Below, piece by piece: positions 18,936 to 28,533 of a stretch of DNA of 64,000 nucleotides. The first letter of the stretch is position 1, and each line of letters opens with the position of its first letter. The notes beneath the pieces were generated by a model. The model saw nothing but the letters and a program-made list of their open reading frames with translations. It did not search any database and had not been told where the DNA came from. The DNA is taken from the NCBI GenBank assembly GCA_016715325.1, contig JADKAL010000014.1:124001-188000 (forward strand), given 5' to 3'. This stretch comes from Methylococcaceae bacterium (GTDB lineage Bacteria > Pseudomonadota > Gammaproteobacteria > Methylococcales > Methylomonadaceae). Made by a program: the position numbers and the translations under genes.

Positions 18936-20429
18936 TTGACGATGGCAATAACACATTCAAGCGAACTCATTCAAACCGACAACCTCCAGCAACAACAGGA
19001 TGTTTCGATGATGGGTTCCGATGGGCTTTGGGATTGGCTGCGCACCTTGAACATCAGTCTGGTGTTCACGACTTATCAAACTAACCGCCTATTTTTGTTG
19101 GGATGTAAGCCGGATGGCCGATTAGGCGTTAACGAACGTTTGTTCGACAAACCGATGGGACTTTATTATCGCAACGATAGCCTTTACATGGCATGTCGCT
19201 ATCAGCTCTGGCAATTGGAAAATCGCTTAGCCGAGGGCGAAACGCATCTCGGTTACGACCGCTTATTCGTTCCTAGTGTTGCCCATACCACAGGCGATTT
19301 GAATATTCACGATGTCGTGATGACCTCGGAACAAAAGCTGTTTTTTATCAATACCGACTTCAGTTGTCTAGCGACGTTAAAGTCCGGCTTCAGTTTCGAC
19401 CCCCTCTGGCAACCGCCCTTTATCAGTAAATTGGCTGCCGAAGACCGCTGTCATTTGAACGGTTTAGCGATGAAAGACGGCAAGCCCGCTTATGTAACCG
19501 CCTGTAGTCGTACCGATACGGCGGCTGGGTGGCGCGACCACCGCGTTGACGGCGGGATTGTCATTCACATTCCGAGTAACGAAATAGCGGCTACCGGCTT
19601 GTCGATGCCGCATTCCCCGCGCTGGTATCGAGGAAAATTATGGCTGTTAAATTCAGGGACCGGCGAGTTCGGCTTTATTGAAGACGGGCGTTTCGTGCCG
19701 GTGACGTTTTGCCCGGGATTTGTTCGCGGCTTGGCATTTAATGAAGATTACGCCATCGTTGGATTATCGAAATTACGTTCTAAAACCTTTGCCGGTTTAG
19801 CTTTAGAATCACGCTTAGAGAGCGATAACAAAACTTCCGAGTGCGGTTTGCGGGTCATCAACCTTAGAAACGGCGACATCGTCCATAGTCTGCAAATAAA
19901 CGGGGTAGTAGAAGAGTTATTCGATATTGTTTTACTGCCTCAAGTGCGGTTGCCCAAAGCGATCGGATTTCAAAACGACGATATCGATCGCTTAATCAAT
20001 TTCCCGCAATCCGGCGGCATTATCACGACTAAGCCGACTGTTAAACGTCCCGGTGTCGGTAAAATAGCGCCGATAGCGGGCATTCCTAGATCGTCGCAAT
20101 TAGCGCCCGATTCCGATGTTATTGTCAAATATCAGCGAGTTTTTCATCTTAATCCGGAAAATTTGTTAACTTACGAAGCCATGACGTATCCGAGTTTACG
20201 GTCGCGTTGGCAAACTCAACCGCAACGCGGCGAATTGTTCGGGGTATCGGCATCGGTGGACGGGGAAATGATCGGTTTCGCTGTGGCGGAAAAATACGCC
20301 CAACCAAACGCTGATTTATCCGCAGAATTGTTATCGCTGTATGTTGTGCCCGATTATCGACATCAAGGTATCGGCACTTCGCTTGTTAAACACTTACAAA
20401 AACAATTGGGAACCGAGTTGGCAAAATAG
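18936..20429 (+). CDS. TIGR03032 beta-propeller-like domain fused to GNAT, likely frameshifted 3' end
   Basis: Residues about 30-345 match the TIGR03032 (DUF4915) family, seen in LWDWLRTLNISLVFTTYQTN minus a residue, MGLYYRNDSLYMACRYQLW and HCHLNGLAM-like DRCHLNGLAMKDG. The C-terminal 100 residues are a GNAT acetyltransferase with motif A LYVVPDYRHQGIGTSLVKHL. The function of either part is unknown. The frame stops at 20429 right after motif A, too early for a full GNAT fold. One extra base near 20420 would continue as RLLYQAGKSKRLAQDYEHL and end at 20526, resembling the missing GNAT strand, so a frameshift or sequencing error is likely. Confidence 0.8.
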   Translation: MTMAITHSSELIQTDNLQQQQDVSMMGSDGLWDWLRTLNISLVFTTYQTNRLFLLGCKPDGRLGVNERLFDKPMGLYYRNDSLYMACRYQLWQLENRLAEGETHLGYDRLFVPSVAHTTGDLNIHDVVMTSEQKLFFINTDFSCLATLKSGFSFDPLWQPPFISKLAAEDRCHLNGLAMKDGKPAYVTACSRTDTAAGWRDHRVDGGIVIHIPSNEIAATGLSMPHSPRWYRGKLWLLNSGTGEFGFIEDGRFVPVTFCPGFVRGLAFNEDYAIVGLSKLRSKTFAGLALESRLESDNKTSECGLRVINLRNGDIVHSLQINGVVEELFDIVLLPQVRLPKAIGFQNDDIDRLINFPQSGGIITTKPTVKRPGVGKIAPIAGIPRSSQLAPDSDVIVKYQRVFHLNPENLLTYEAMTYPSLRSRWQTQPQRGELFGVSASVDGEMIGFAVAEKYAQPNADLSAELLSLYVVPDYRHQGIGTSLVKHLQKQLGTELAK

Positions 20430-20919
20430 ATTGTTATACCAAGCCGGTAAATCAAAGAGACTCGCGCAGGATTACGAGCATTTAAGCTGCGACAAATTGT
20501 CGCACCTAGGGTGGAATCGAAAGTAGCCCAATAAGCGCGATGGAGTACCTAAGGGAAAATCTGCAAAATAACATAAAATCATTGGTTTACAAATAATTTT
20601 AACATTGATGAATTCCCCCCACCTCAGGCGAAATAAATTTGCAAGCGGGTCAAACATGCTGGTTAACGTCAAAGCTAAGTTTGACAAAAGGAAAACGCCC
20701 GCTTAGACTTCTGCCGCAACAAGCAGTTCAAAAAAATAAAAAAGCTGTAATCCCCATTCAGAGAGAGGAAACCGAAGGTGTATCCATTACCAAGACGTGG
20801 TCAACCACGGCAAGGTAAGCAGCGGCAATGCTGTCCCGGCCACCCTTAACCGTTGGCATTGACCGGGAAATAACCGGATCAACGCTGATTTGTACAATTA
20901 AATTTGTAAGGTTTCAGCT
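20430..20919 (+). other. Intergenic region with structured leader
   Basis: The first 100 bases may be the frameshifted end of the GNAT gene. The part from about 20740 to 20880 can fold into several hairpins and is listed separately as a candidate leader RNA. Confidence 0.45.
20740..20885 (+). ncRNA. Candidate structured leader RNA
   Basis: Within 90 bases lie three pairable elements: CGTGG-TCAA-CCACG (20796-20809), AGCA-N7-TGCT (20818-20832), and CCCGG (20835-20839) with CCGGG (20863-20867), inside which GCCA (20839-20842) can pair with TGGC (20854-20857). The stretch is GC-rich compared with its flanks, lacks an open frame, and ends 35 bases before the start of the STN/HEAT gene. I could not match it to a known riboswitch class. 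Confidence 0.4.
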
Positions 20920-21816
20920 ATGGGTCTCTCTCGATCCTCGATATCGGCGTTGCCGAAACTATTTTCCAGCGTGGCGTTATTCGCTATAAGCAATCTTTTG
21001 CTTGCCGGACAGCCTGCCAGCCAAAGCCAACAAACCAGCCAGCCACCCAGTATCCAGCTTAGAGTCACCCAAGAACCGAATCCCTTTCTTCATCTGGAAG
21101 CGCGGCAAGCGCCGTTAGGACAAATCCTCAAAGCCATCGCCGACAAAACCGGCGCGCAAATCCATTACTCCGTCCTGCCGGAAGCCCCGGTAACCGCCAC
21201 CTGCATTGGCAAGACCGTCCAAGAAATCATGGATTGCCTCGTCGGTAAACAAATTGGGATGGTTGCCCATAAGCCAACTATAGCTAAGCTCGCCGAATTC
21301 TGGCTTTTGGGTTCAAGTGTCGGCAGTTGTCAGGCGGTAACGGTAACAGAAATCCCAAACAAGGAAGTAAAACATCGAAAAACTCAGGAAACTCCAGAAT
21401 CGATTGCAGAAAAGGAGCGGATGATACAAGAACAAACCGACCTTCTGTTAAAACAGTACGAATCCAAAGACCCCAGCCAACGCGCCGAAGCTATTGGCAA
21501 CTTAAGTTCGGTTGCTCGGAGCAATAATCCGGATGTAGAAGGTGTTCTTCATAATGCCCTGAATGACCAAGATGCTACGGTCAGGGAACAAGCAATTTCG
21601 ACAATCATAAGACGGGGGGGTAATGTCGATAGCGAACTCGGTAAGGCGCTTAGGGATAGTAATAACAATGTTAGGTTCGCTGCCGTAAGCGGTATAAATG
21701 ACGACGTTGTTTTGTTGCAACAAGCTTTAAACGACACAGAACCCTCTGTGCGAGACTTGGCGAAGAGTAAGCTGGAAAGCATAGCAGCTAAAGGGGTTGA
21801 CACCAACAAGCAATAA
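20920..21816 (+). CDS. Exported STN-domain plus HEAT-repeat protein
   Basis: A 298-residue periplasmic protein with a signal peptide (residues 1-30) followed by a Q/S/P-rich linker. Residues 50-100 (FLHLEARQAPLGQILKAIA, then IHYSVLPEAPVTATC) match the secretin/TonB short N-terminal (STN) fold. Residues 165-295 are HEAT-type repeats with the pattern of LNDQDATVREQAI, RDSNNNVRFAAV and LNDTEPSVRDLAK. STN domains usually bind partners at the outer membrane, and HEAT repeats mediate protein contacts, so an adaptor role for the neighbouring barrel protein is an inference. It follows the structured leader and opens the locus. Confidence 0.75.
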   Translation: MGLSRSSISALPKLFSSVALFAISNLLLAGQPASQSQQTSQPPSIQLRVTQEPNPFLHLEARQAPLGQILKAIADKTGAQIHYSVLPEAPVTATCIGKTVQEIMDCLVGKQIGMVAHKPTIAKLAEFWLLGSSVGSCQAVTVTEIPNKEVKHRKTQETPESIAEKERMIQEQTDLLLKQYESKDPSQRAEAIGNLSSVARSNNPDVEGVLHNALNDQDATVREQAISTIIRRGGNVDSELGKALRDSNNNVRFAAVSGINDDVVLLQQALNDTEPSVRDLAKSKLESIAAKGVDTNKQ

Positions 21817-22047
21817 ACGAGGCGATACAAAAACACTTAGTTTTCAAGAAATAACAAGGATGCCTATTGAAACAGACACCCTTGTACAATGGATAGTGCT
21901 AAGGATGGTGCTTAACTGGTTGTGATTGAAAAACGCAACCGGATAAACCGGCAAATGATATTAGAGGTATCACGTGCCATTTAAACGCTGTTTTGCCAAG
22001 AGATATAAGTCGGCAGACAGTCTTTTTATATATAACGAGGTAATAAT

Positions 22048-22542
22048 ATTTTAAGTAAAGCATTCTTTAAAGCAGTTTTATTTGTTTCCACTTTGTTGCT
22101 AGCATCCGGTTATACGGTGCTTGCTCAAGCGCACTGTCTTGACAACCTGACCATAGCGGCTGGCGATGATGACAGCCAATACGATGCTTTCGTCACCCAG
22201 TGTCCGGCTGGATCGACCGGCCTGACCGCCAAGGTTGGCAAACAAGCCGCAGGCGGCAATGGAAGACTCACCATCGGATCGCTGGATTTAGGGCAATCAT
22301 CTGTAACAGACACCACCGTATCCGCTGTGGCTTGTGCTGGTGGTGCTATTCCGTCCGGTGCCTCGGTGCAGGCATCACTTACAAACTCTGTCGGCAATCC
22401 GGAAAGGGTCCATACCTTGGGGGTTTCTAAAAACTCTGCCAGTTCTAGTACTTATGACCTGGAATGGCATTGCACAGGCAATGATTCCCCTGAGTCGCCT
22501 AATGACGCTGCTGAGGAAATTGAAAATTCAATTAATTTTTAA
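22048..22542 (+). CDS. Small secreted protein, apparent ATT start
   Basis: I do not recognise this family. The longest frame with a standard start begins with TTG at 22093, which would cut off half of the signal peptide. Reading upstream in frame, an ATT codon at 22048 has GAGG at 22037-22040, seven bases away, and yields LSKAFFKAVLFVSTLLLASG, a complete n-region and h-region ending in VLAQA. No ATG, GTG or TTG fits this better. The mature domain of about 135 residues is Ser/Thr/Gly-rich, with four cysteines (HCLDN, TQCPAG, VACAGG, WHCTG) that may form two disulfides, and an acidic C-terminus. Confidence 0.6.
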   Translation: MLSKAFFKAVLFVSTLLLASGYTVLAQAHCLDNLTIAAGDDDSQYDAFVTQCPAGSTGLTAKVGKQAAGGNGRLTIGSLDLGQSSVTDTTVSAVACAGGAIPSGASVQASLTNSVGNPERVHTLGVSKNSASSSTYDLEWHCTGNDSPESPNDAAEEIENSINF

Positions 22543-22606
22543 TGGCCTGCCGTTAATTAACAGGTTGGTTTAATGCAACCCAGACATTTGGATTGCTTGC
22601 TGACAC

Positions 22607-22642
22607 GAGCAGGGATTTTGGTTAACACCGAAACCCCTGCTC
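22607..22642. terminator. Strong intergenic hairpin
   Basis: GAGCAGGG (22607-22614) pairs with CCCTGCTC (22635-22642), and the inner TTTTGGT and ACCGAAA extend the stem with a G.U pair. It separates the small secreted-protein gene from the barrel gene and may terminate the former or stabilise a processed end. There is no T tract. Confidence 0.5.
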
Positions 22643-22699
22643 ATCTCAAGATTACATTAATCATTCACCGATCAATTTTGGGCTAAAACGGAAAATCTA

Positions 22700-25537
22700 A
22701 TGGCTCAGCTTAATCTTAATCCATCGCAAAAAATATTTGCTATCTCCTCCGTCTTGCCTTTACGCGCATTAACCGCCGCCGCCTTGGTATTGCCGGGACT
22801 GATGTATCCACAAGCCGAAGCTGCCGATGAAGACAGCGTGGACTTCCAGTACAGCCATTTCCAGGAAGGCAGACGCGACGGTGTATATATCCGGCAGCTT
22901 GCCCCCGGCGGGCAATCTTTCGTCAATATAAAGTTGCCCGACAACCGGAACCCGATCGAGGTGGACAGTGTCCACAGCAGCGCCAGGGTTAGCCTGACCG
23001 ACCGCATCAAGTTCGCCTTCAACTACATACAGGACACTTGGTCGGGCGCCACCCCCTACGGCATTGCGCCTGAGTTTTCAAATGCCTATCGCGCACGCGA
23101 GTTGTACACCAATGAGGACGGCAATACTGTTTACGGTGGTGCATCGCCCATTTTAAATCATGAAGGGATTTTCGACAAAAACGGGAACTTTTACACGCCC
23201 AAGGTTAATGAAGCAGGACAATTGTCTTATCTAAAAAGCCGCAATGTCCATGTGATGGGCTTTGCTTCGCCGGAAACCCGCAAACAGGGCGATTTTAAGC
23301 TGAGTTATGACTGGGACGATGCGGCATTAGAGGCAGGCGGCGGCATTTCCGTTGAACGGGATTATGAGTCGCGTTTTGTCAACTTGGGGGGAAGAATGGA
23401 TTTCAACCAGAAACAAACCACGGTCAATGTCGGCATTAGTTACACCAACAGCAGTATAGAGGCCAATCCGGATATCACTAACTTTGCCCGATGGAGCAAG
23501 CAACATGCAAACCTAATCACCTCCGATCCGCTCACTAAGGTCGCTACGTTGCGCGCCAACCGCGAGGATTGGGCAGCCCAGCTCGGGCTTACCCAAGTCG
23601 TCTATAAAGATGCGGTTTTCGAGCTGGGCGCAAGCTATACCCGCAGCACCGGTTTTTTGGAAAACCCTTATAAATTAAGCTGGTTGTTTGGCGTAGACCC
23701 TGACGATCCTAGGCAGCAAGGTTTACCTGATGGGTTATTTTTCGCCGATGGCGGCGGGGGAGCTTTTATCGAACAACGCCCTGATGCCCGCGACCAGTGG
23801 CGCTGGAACACGCGCTGGACGCAATATGTAGAACCCTTGGATGCCGCTTTACACCTGGGCTATGCCTTTGCCCACGACGACTGGGGCATTAACGCCCACA
23901 CCTTCGATGCCGATTGGGTGCAGCCCTTGGGTGATAGCTGGACAATAACACCGCGTATCCGCTATTACTCACAAGAAGCGGCGTATTTTTATGAAGCCAA
24001 TACTTTTGCCAAACCTCCGCAGTCGGATATTTACAATGGGCAGTCGGCTAACTCCACGTTGATTTGGCCGTTTACCTTGCCGGAAAATTTTTCCAGCGAC
24101 CAGCGCTTATCGGGATACGGCACACTGAGCGGGGGGGTCACCGTCGAGAAAAAATTCGCCAAAGGACTAAGTTTGGAAGCCGGATTTGAATATTACACCC
24201 ATCAAGGCAGCCTGAAAATGGGCGGTGGCGGGGAAGACAGCTTTGCCGACTTCGATTATTGGGTGGCGAATGCCGCGCTTAAGGTTAATTTGTCCGCCTT
24301 AGGGCAAACAAGCTCTAGCAGCCGTTTCGATCATGCTAACCACGTTGATCACCCCAATATTCCGGCGGGCGTTTTATTTGGTCATACCCTGAAAAAGGCG
24401 GGTGACATGATGGTCGGTTACCGCTATATGCGTAACCAGCAAGCAGGCGATTTCTTGCACGGCGCCAAGAGCGTCAGCGAGCAAAGAATCCTAGCCAAAG
24501 GCTGTCCCGGTTCGATCGATAATAATACTGGCAAATTTAACGGCGGTTGTACGTTATTGCCGCGTGAAATGACCATGAGCATGCACATGCTGGATTTGAT
24601 GGTTGCCCCGACTGATTGGCTCACCTTGATGCTGATGCCGCAGTTTGCCGACATGGCCATGGACAATTATCAACCGGCGAGCCTAATCGACCCTAATGTC
24701 ATCCATGCACACGGCAACGGCGGGCACGACCACGATACCGGCGGAATAGGCGACACCGGCATGTACGCGCTGGTCAAACTGTTTGACCGTCCTAACCATC
24801 AACTCCATACCAGCCTGGGCGTAACCGCGCCGACCGGCGATGTGGGCATCCGGTCAAAGATTATCGGCCTCCAAAATCTTCGAGGTGAAGACGACGCCTA
24901 TGTCCATTATGGTATGCAATTGGGCAGCGGCACCTGGGACTTCAAACCCAGCCTGACCTACACCGGCAAGGCCGATGACTGGTCGTGGGGCGCGCAAGCC
25001 GGCGGTACGTTACGGCTGGAAGGCAGTAATAAATCCGGCTACGCCTTGGGCGACCTCTTTGAAACCAGCGTTTGGGGTGGCTATAGCCTGACCCATTGGT
25101 TGTCAACCTCGGTTCGCGCCGCCTACACTTGGCAAGGCAACATCAAAGGCCGATTTCTCCGTAATACCCGGAGTGACTACAAGCTTCCCACTTGCAACAA
25201 GGCTGATTATTTTCTTCCTGACTTCGTTGAGGAGACTGGAGAACCGCTAGGCCCCCCCTTTTTTCATGAGGCGGAATTCAATTTATGCCAGAGAGGCATC
25301 GAAAACCAAATACGTGAATTAGATGCCCTCGACCGTCCCAATCCGATGGATTTCCCTGGCAATTACGGCGGTCAATACGTAGACATCGGCTTTGGCCTGA
25401 GCACCACCGTGCCCAGCGGTTCTCTAGCTGGCAATAAACTCAGCTTTGAATGGCTGCAACCGGTGTACACCGATGTCAACGGTTACCAGCTTGACCGCGA
25501 CGGGGCGTTGTCGTTTACCTGGAGTTATGGGTTTTAA
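22700..25537 (+). CDS. Large outer-membrane protein: DUF3570 plus transporter-like C-terminal domain
   Basis: A 945-residue exported protein with a signal peptide ending in AEAAD (about residue 42). The N-terminal half resembles DUF3570, a predicted outer-membrane beta-barrel family (VDFQYSHFQEGRRDGVYI, ARVSLTDRIKFAFNYI). The C-terminal half from about residue 540 resembles a separate family found beside metal-resistance genes: HMLDLMVAPTDWLTLMLMP, then a His-rich loop (HAHGNGGHDHDTGGIGDTG), GMQLGSGTWDFKPSLTYTG, and a final barrel strand ending LSFTWSYGF. The alternating aromatic pattern and terminal Phe are typical of barrels. The His-rich loop suggests metal (copper or zinc) contact, which is inference. 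The fusion of the two barrel types in one chain is notable. Confidence 0.8.
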   Translation: MAQLNLNPSQKIFAISSVLPLRALTAAALVLPGLMYPQAEAADEDSVDFQYSHFQEGRRDGVYIRQLAPGGQSFVNIKLPDNRNPIEVDSVHSSARVSLTDRIKFAFNYIQDTWSGATPYGIAPEFSNAYRARELYTNEDGNTVYGGASPILNHEGIFDKNGNFYTPKVNEAGQLSYLKSRNVHVMGFASPETRKQGDFKLSYDWDDAALEAGGGISVERDYESRFVNLGGRMDFNQKQTTVNVGISYTNSSIEANPDITNFARWSKQHANLITSDPLTKVATLRANREDWAAQLGLTQVVYKDAVFELGASYTRSTGFLENPYKLSWLFGVDPDDPRQQGLPDGLFFADGGGGAFIEQRPDARDQWRWNTRWTQYVEPLDAALHLGYAFAHDDWGINAHTFDADWVQPLGDSWTITPRIRYYSQEAAYFYEANTFAKPPQSDIYNGQSANSTLIWPFTLPENFSSDQRLSGYGTLSGGVTVEKKFAKGLSLEAGFEYYTHQGSLKMGGGGEDSFADFDYWVANAALKVNLSALGQTSSSSRFDHANHVDHPNIPAGVLFGHTLKKAGDMMVGYRYMRNQQAGDFLHGAKSVSEQRILAKGCPGSIDNNTGKFNGGCTLLPREMTMSMHMLDLMVAPTDWLTLMLMPQFADMAMDNYQPASLIDPNVIHAHGNGGHDHDTGGIGDTGMYALVKLFDRPNHQLHTSLGVTAPTGDVGIRSKIIGLQNLRGEDDAYVHYGMQLGSGTWDFKPSLTYTGKADDWSWGAQAGGTLRLEGSNKSGYALGDLFETSVWGGYSLTHWLSTSVRAAYTWQGNIKGRFLRNTRSDYKLPTCNKADYFLPDFVEETGEPLGPPFFHEAEFNLCQRGIENQIRELDALDRPNPMDFPGNYGGQYVDIGFGLSTTVPSGSLAGNKLSFEWLQPVYTDVNGYQLDRDGALSFTWSYGF

Positions 25538-25639
25538 ACTAGCCGAAAGATGAAAAAAATGAAACATCAACAGATGTACCAAATCTTGAAAGATTCATGA
25601 TTTCAAGCACTAACCGACCTTACTATCAAGGAATTAACC

Positions 25640-26062
25640 ATGAAATCGGCCTTAGCCAATGCCGTCCTCGACTCAGATGAGGATGAAGACTGGTATCAGC
25701 GCGCTGAATATGCCCTAAAAGCAAAAGGGCTGCTGAGCCTTTATTTGATCGATAATGAACTTTCAAACCGGCGTAAGTATTTAGCGGAATCCAACCCCGA
25801 AACCCTGGTGCAATGCTTTATGGATTTAGCGCGGAAGGAACTGAACCCATTTTTACAACAAGTTGTATCATCAGGCCAGCCGGACATTCTCACAAATGCA
25901 GACGGCAAGGCCTTATGTTGTCAACGTTCGATGATACTGGGATTTTACCCAGGGTTGTCGGCTGAGGTTTTGATTTACCCCTTAATTCTAATCGATACCG
26001 CTCCTGCAATTCATTTGGATTCGACAGGGATATTGAAGATTTTCCTCATCGTCAGGCTATAA
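25640..26062 (+). CDS. Hypothetical acidic protein
   Basis: No family recognised. The start has a plausible ribosome binding site (AAGGA seven bases before ATG). The first 95 residues look like a genuine helical, acidic, cytoplasmic protein with no signal peptide (SDEDEDWYQRAEYALKAKG, FMDLARKELNPFLQQV). A short motif SSGQPDILTNADGKAL faintly recalls the N-terminal sensor part of AcoR-type sigma-54 activators. The tail from about residue 96 changes character, so the frame may be shifted there or the gene truncated. A T-rich terminator follows at 26122. Confidence 0.45.
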   Translation: MKSALANAVLDSDEDEDWYQRAEYALKAKGLLSLYLIDNELSNRRKYLAESNPETLVQCFMDLARKELNPFLQQVVSSGQPDILTNADGKALCCQRSMILGFYPGLSAEVLIYPLILIDTAPAIHLDSTGILKIFLIVRL

Positions 26063-26455
26063 GTTAACTTTCCGTTTAAGCTTCGCGTCTAGCTTGCTTT
26101 TTGAAGTTTTCTCCTCGGCTTGCCCAGGACAGCTTGGGCTTTTTTTTGCGGCAAGGTTGCCTTCCCCGGCGACGACTTGTTAGAAAATTGAGTGCGCCCT
26201 CGATAAGGAAGTTGATCCGGCAGACTTCAGATCAATTTGTTGAGTACTTAGAACAGCGGCTTCAATCTCGATTTGACCCTAACCTTAGATCAATTTCAGT
26301 AGTATTACTTATTGCAACTTAAGTGCTCGGCTGATAACTTCATTTATTTGTAGCGCTAACGATCAAAAAATAATCGCAAAGAATCAGTGAATAAATAGTA
26401 GAACTTGTTCTTAATTTAGAATTTCGTATTACTTCAGTAACCCAGAGAAACCGCC
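26063..26455. other. Intergenic region with a terminator
   Basis: Apart from the terminator at 26122-26147, I see no supported gene in these 393 bases. The right part is AT-rich and is presumably the promoter of the RTX gene. Confidence 0.5.
26122..26147 (+). terminator. Rho-independent terminator
   Basis: GCCCAG and TTGGGC (five pairs plus a G.U) close a six-base loop at 26122-26139 and are followed by eight T residues. It is placed to end transcription of the locus starting at 20920. Confidence 0.65.
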
Positions 26456-28533
26456 ATGACCGACCCCATTTTTAGCAGTCCAGTCAGCAATCCTTATGGA
26501 TTGAATGTTGTCGGCGATTTTTCTTCCCCGAGCTTTGTCGACATAGACAACGACGGCGATCTGGACCTGTTTGTCGGGACTAATTTTGGTTTTACGTTTT
26601 ATTATAAAAACATAGGCGATGCCGTTACGCCCAATTTTGTCATCCAAGCTAGCAATTTCGGCATCATCGAAGTCGGGTTTTCCGCTTCTCCTACTTTTGC
26701 CGATATCGACAATGATGGCGATCAAGACGCCTTTGTCGGAGAATTCAACGGTAATATACGGTTTTTCCGTAATAACGGAACGTCCAGTGCCCCTAGCTTT
26801 GCCAGCGAAACCGGCAGTTTCGGTCTGAGCTTCATCGGCTCATTTGTAAATCCGGCGTTTGCCGACATCGACGGCGACGGCGATTTGGATGCCTTTGTGG
26901 GCGAGCGTTACGGCGCGACCCAGTTTTTTCGGAACACCGGTACAGCGTCTTCACCTGCTTTTGTCAGCGAATCCGGTAATTTTGGGATTGCCGATGCCGG
27001 TTCTTTCTCCAAACCTGCATTTGTCGATATTGACGGCGACGGCGACTTAGATGCATTTGTAGGGGAACGTTATGGCGATACGTTATTTTTTCGGAATACA
27101 GGAACAGTGACCGCTGCTGCTTTTGTTAAGGAGGCAGGAAATTTTGGAATTTCCGACGTTGGTTTTAGCGCCAGCCCTACCTTCGCAGACATCGACAACG
27201 ATGGCGATATAGATGTTTTAGTTGGAAATAGCGTTGGCGAGCAACAGCTCTTCGAAAATACGATTAAAAACAGACCGTCTTTAGTAGTGCCTTCCGGAAT
27301 AATCTACACGGATACTAAATTCGACGACATCTTCTCGACATTTAGCGGAACATTGTTAGCGAGCGATGCCGACGGCGATGTTTTAACCTACGGTATTGTC
27401 GGCGGAATCGATTTAGGTAATGGAGCCGTCAAATTAAGCAACACCTTCGGAACCTTAACAGTGAATAAAAGCACGGGTGCTTATACATTTGCCGCCAACG
27501 ACAAAGCGATCGAAAGTTTAAATGCCGGTGCAAATGCTGATTTTACGATCACTGTCAGCGATGGCTTATTACTCGCTAACCAAACCATAACACTAAACAT
27601 CACCCAAAGCGGTGTGACCGAAACCAACGGCAACGATGTGTTAACGGGTACGGCGGGTAACGACAGCTTCGACGGCTTGGCCGGGAACGATACCATAAAC
27701 GGACTGGGCGGCGCAGACACCATGCGCGGCGGACTCGGCAACGACAACTACATCGTCGATAACATCGGCGACAAAGTCATCGAAACCTCAGCCTTGGTCG
27801 CAGAACTGGACAAAGTGACGAGCAGCGTCACCTACACCTTAACCGCGAATGTGGAAAACCTCAGCCTTAGCGGACTAAACGCCATCAACGGCACCGGCAA
27901 CACATTAAACAACGTCATCATCGGCAACAGCGCAGCCAATACCTTAAACGGCGGAGCCGGGGCCGACAGCATGACCGGCGGCCTGGGAATGACGCCTATA
28001 TCGTCGAAAACATCGGCGATAATGTGATCGAAACGTCGGCATTGACAACCGAAATCGACCGGGTAGTAAGCACGATCAGTTATACCTTAAAAGCCAATGT
28101 GGAGAACCTGATACTAAGCGGCGTAGACAACCTAAGCGGTAAGGGCAATACCTTAAACAACAACCTGATCGGCAACAGCGGGAATAACATCCTAAACGGC
28201 TTGGAAGGTATCGACATAATGACCGGCGGCTTAGGCAAAGACCTCTTTAGGCTGACGACGCTGACCAGAGACAGAATAACCGACTTTAACGTCGCCGACG
28301 ACACGATCCAACTCGAAAACGACGTCTTTACTCAGCTCACGACAACGGGCGTATTATCGGTCAACAACTTCAAAATCGGTGCGGCAACCGATGCCGACGA
28401 TTTCATCCTCTATAACAGTGTAAACGGCGTACTCACTTACGACAGCAACGGCAACGGCGCGGGCGGTGCAACCCAGATTGCTGTGTTGGGTATCAGTTTA
28501 GCGTTAACTAATGCCGATTTTGGGGTGATTTAA
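26456..28533 (+). pseudogene. VCBS/FG-GAP and RTX-repeat secreted protein, frameshifted
   Basis: Probably a calcium-binding protein exported by a type I secretion system. Residues 1-275 hold about six FG-GAP/VCBS repeats with calcium-binding DIDNDGDLDLFVG-like loops. Residues 280-385 form a cadherin-like domain (YTFAANDKAIESLNAG), and from 390 RTX nonapeptides appear (GNDSFDGLAGNDTINGLGG). The frame breaks near 27986: in GGCCTGGGAATGAC one base is missing compared with the repeat copy GGACTCGGCAACGAC. The second part (28024-28533) continues the RTX repeats and ends in a typical C-terminal secretion region (LTNADFGVI). There is no signal peptide and no T1SS gene beside it. Joined length is about 690 residues. 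Confidence 0.85.

Noticed and set aside
26101..26322. Open frame of 73 codons on the plus strand
   Set aside because: It runs through the terminator at 26122 and has no recognisable protein character.
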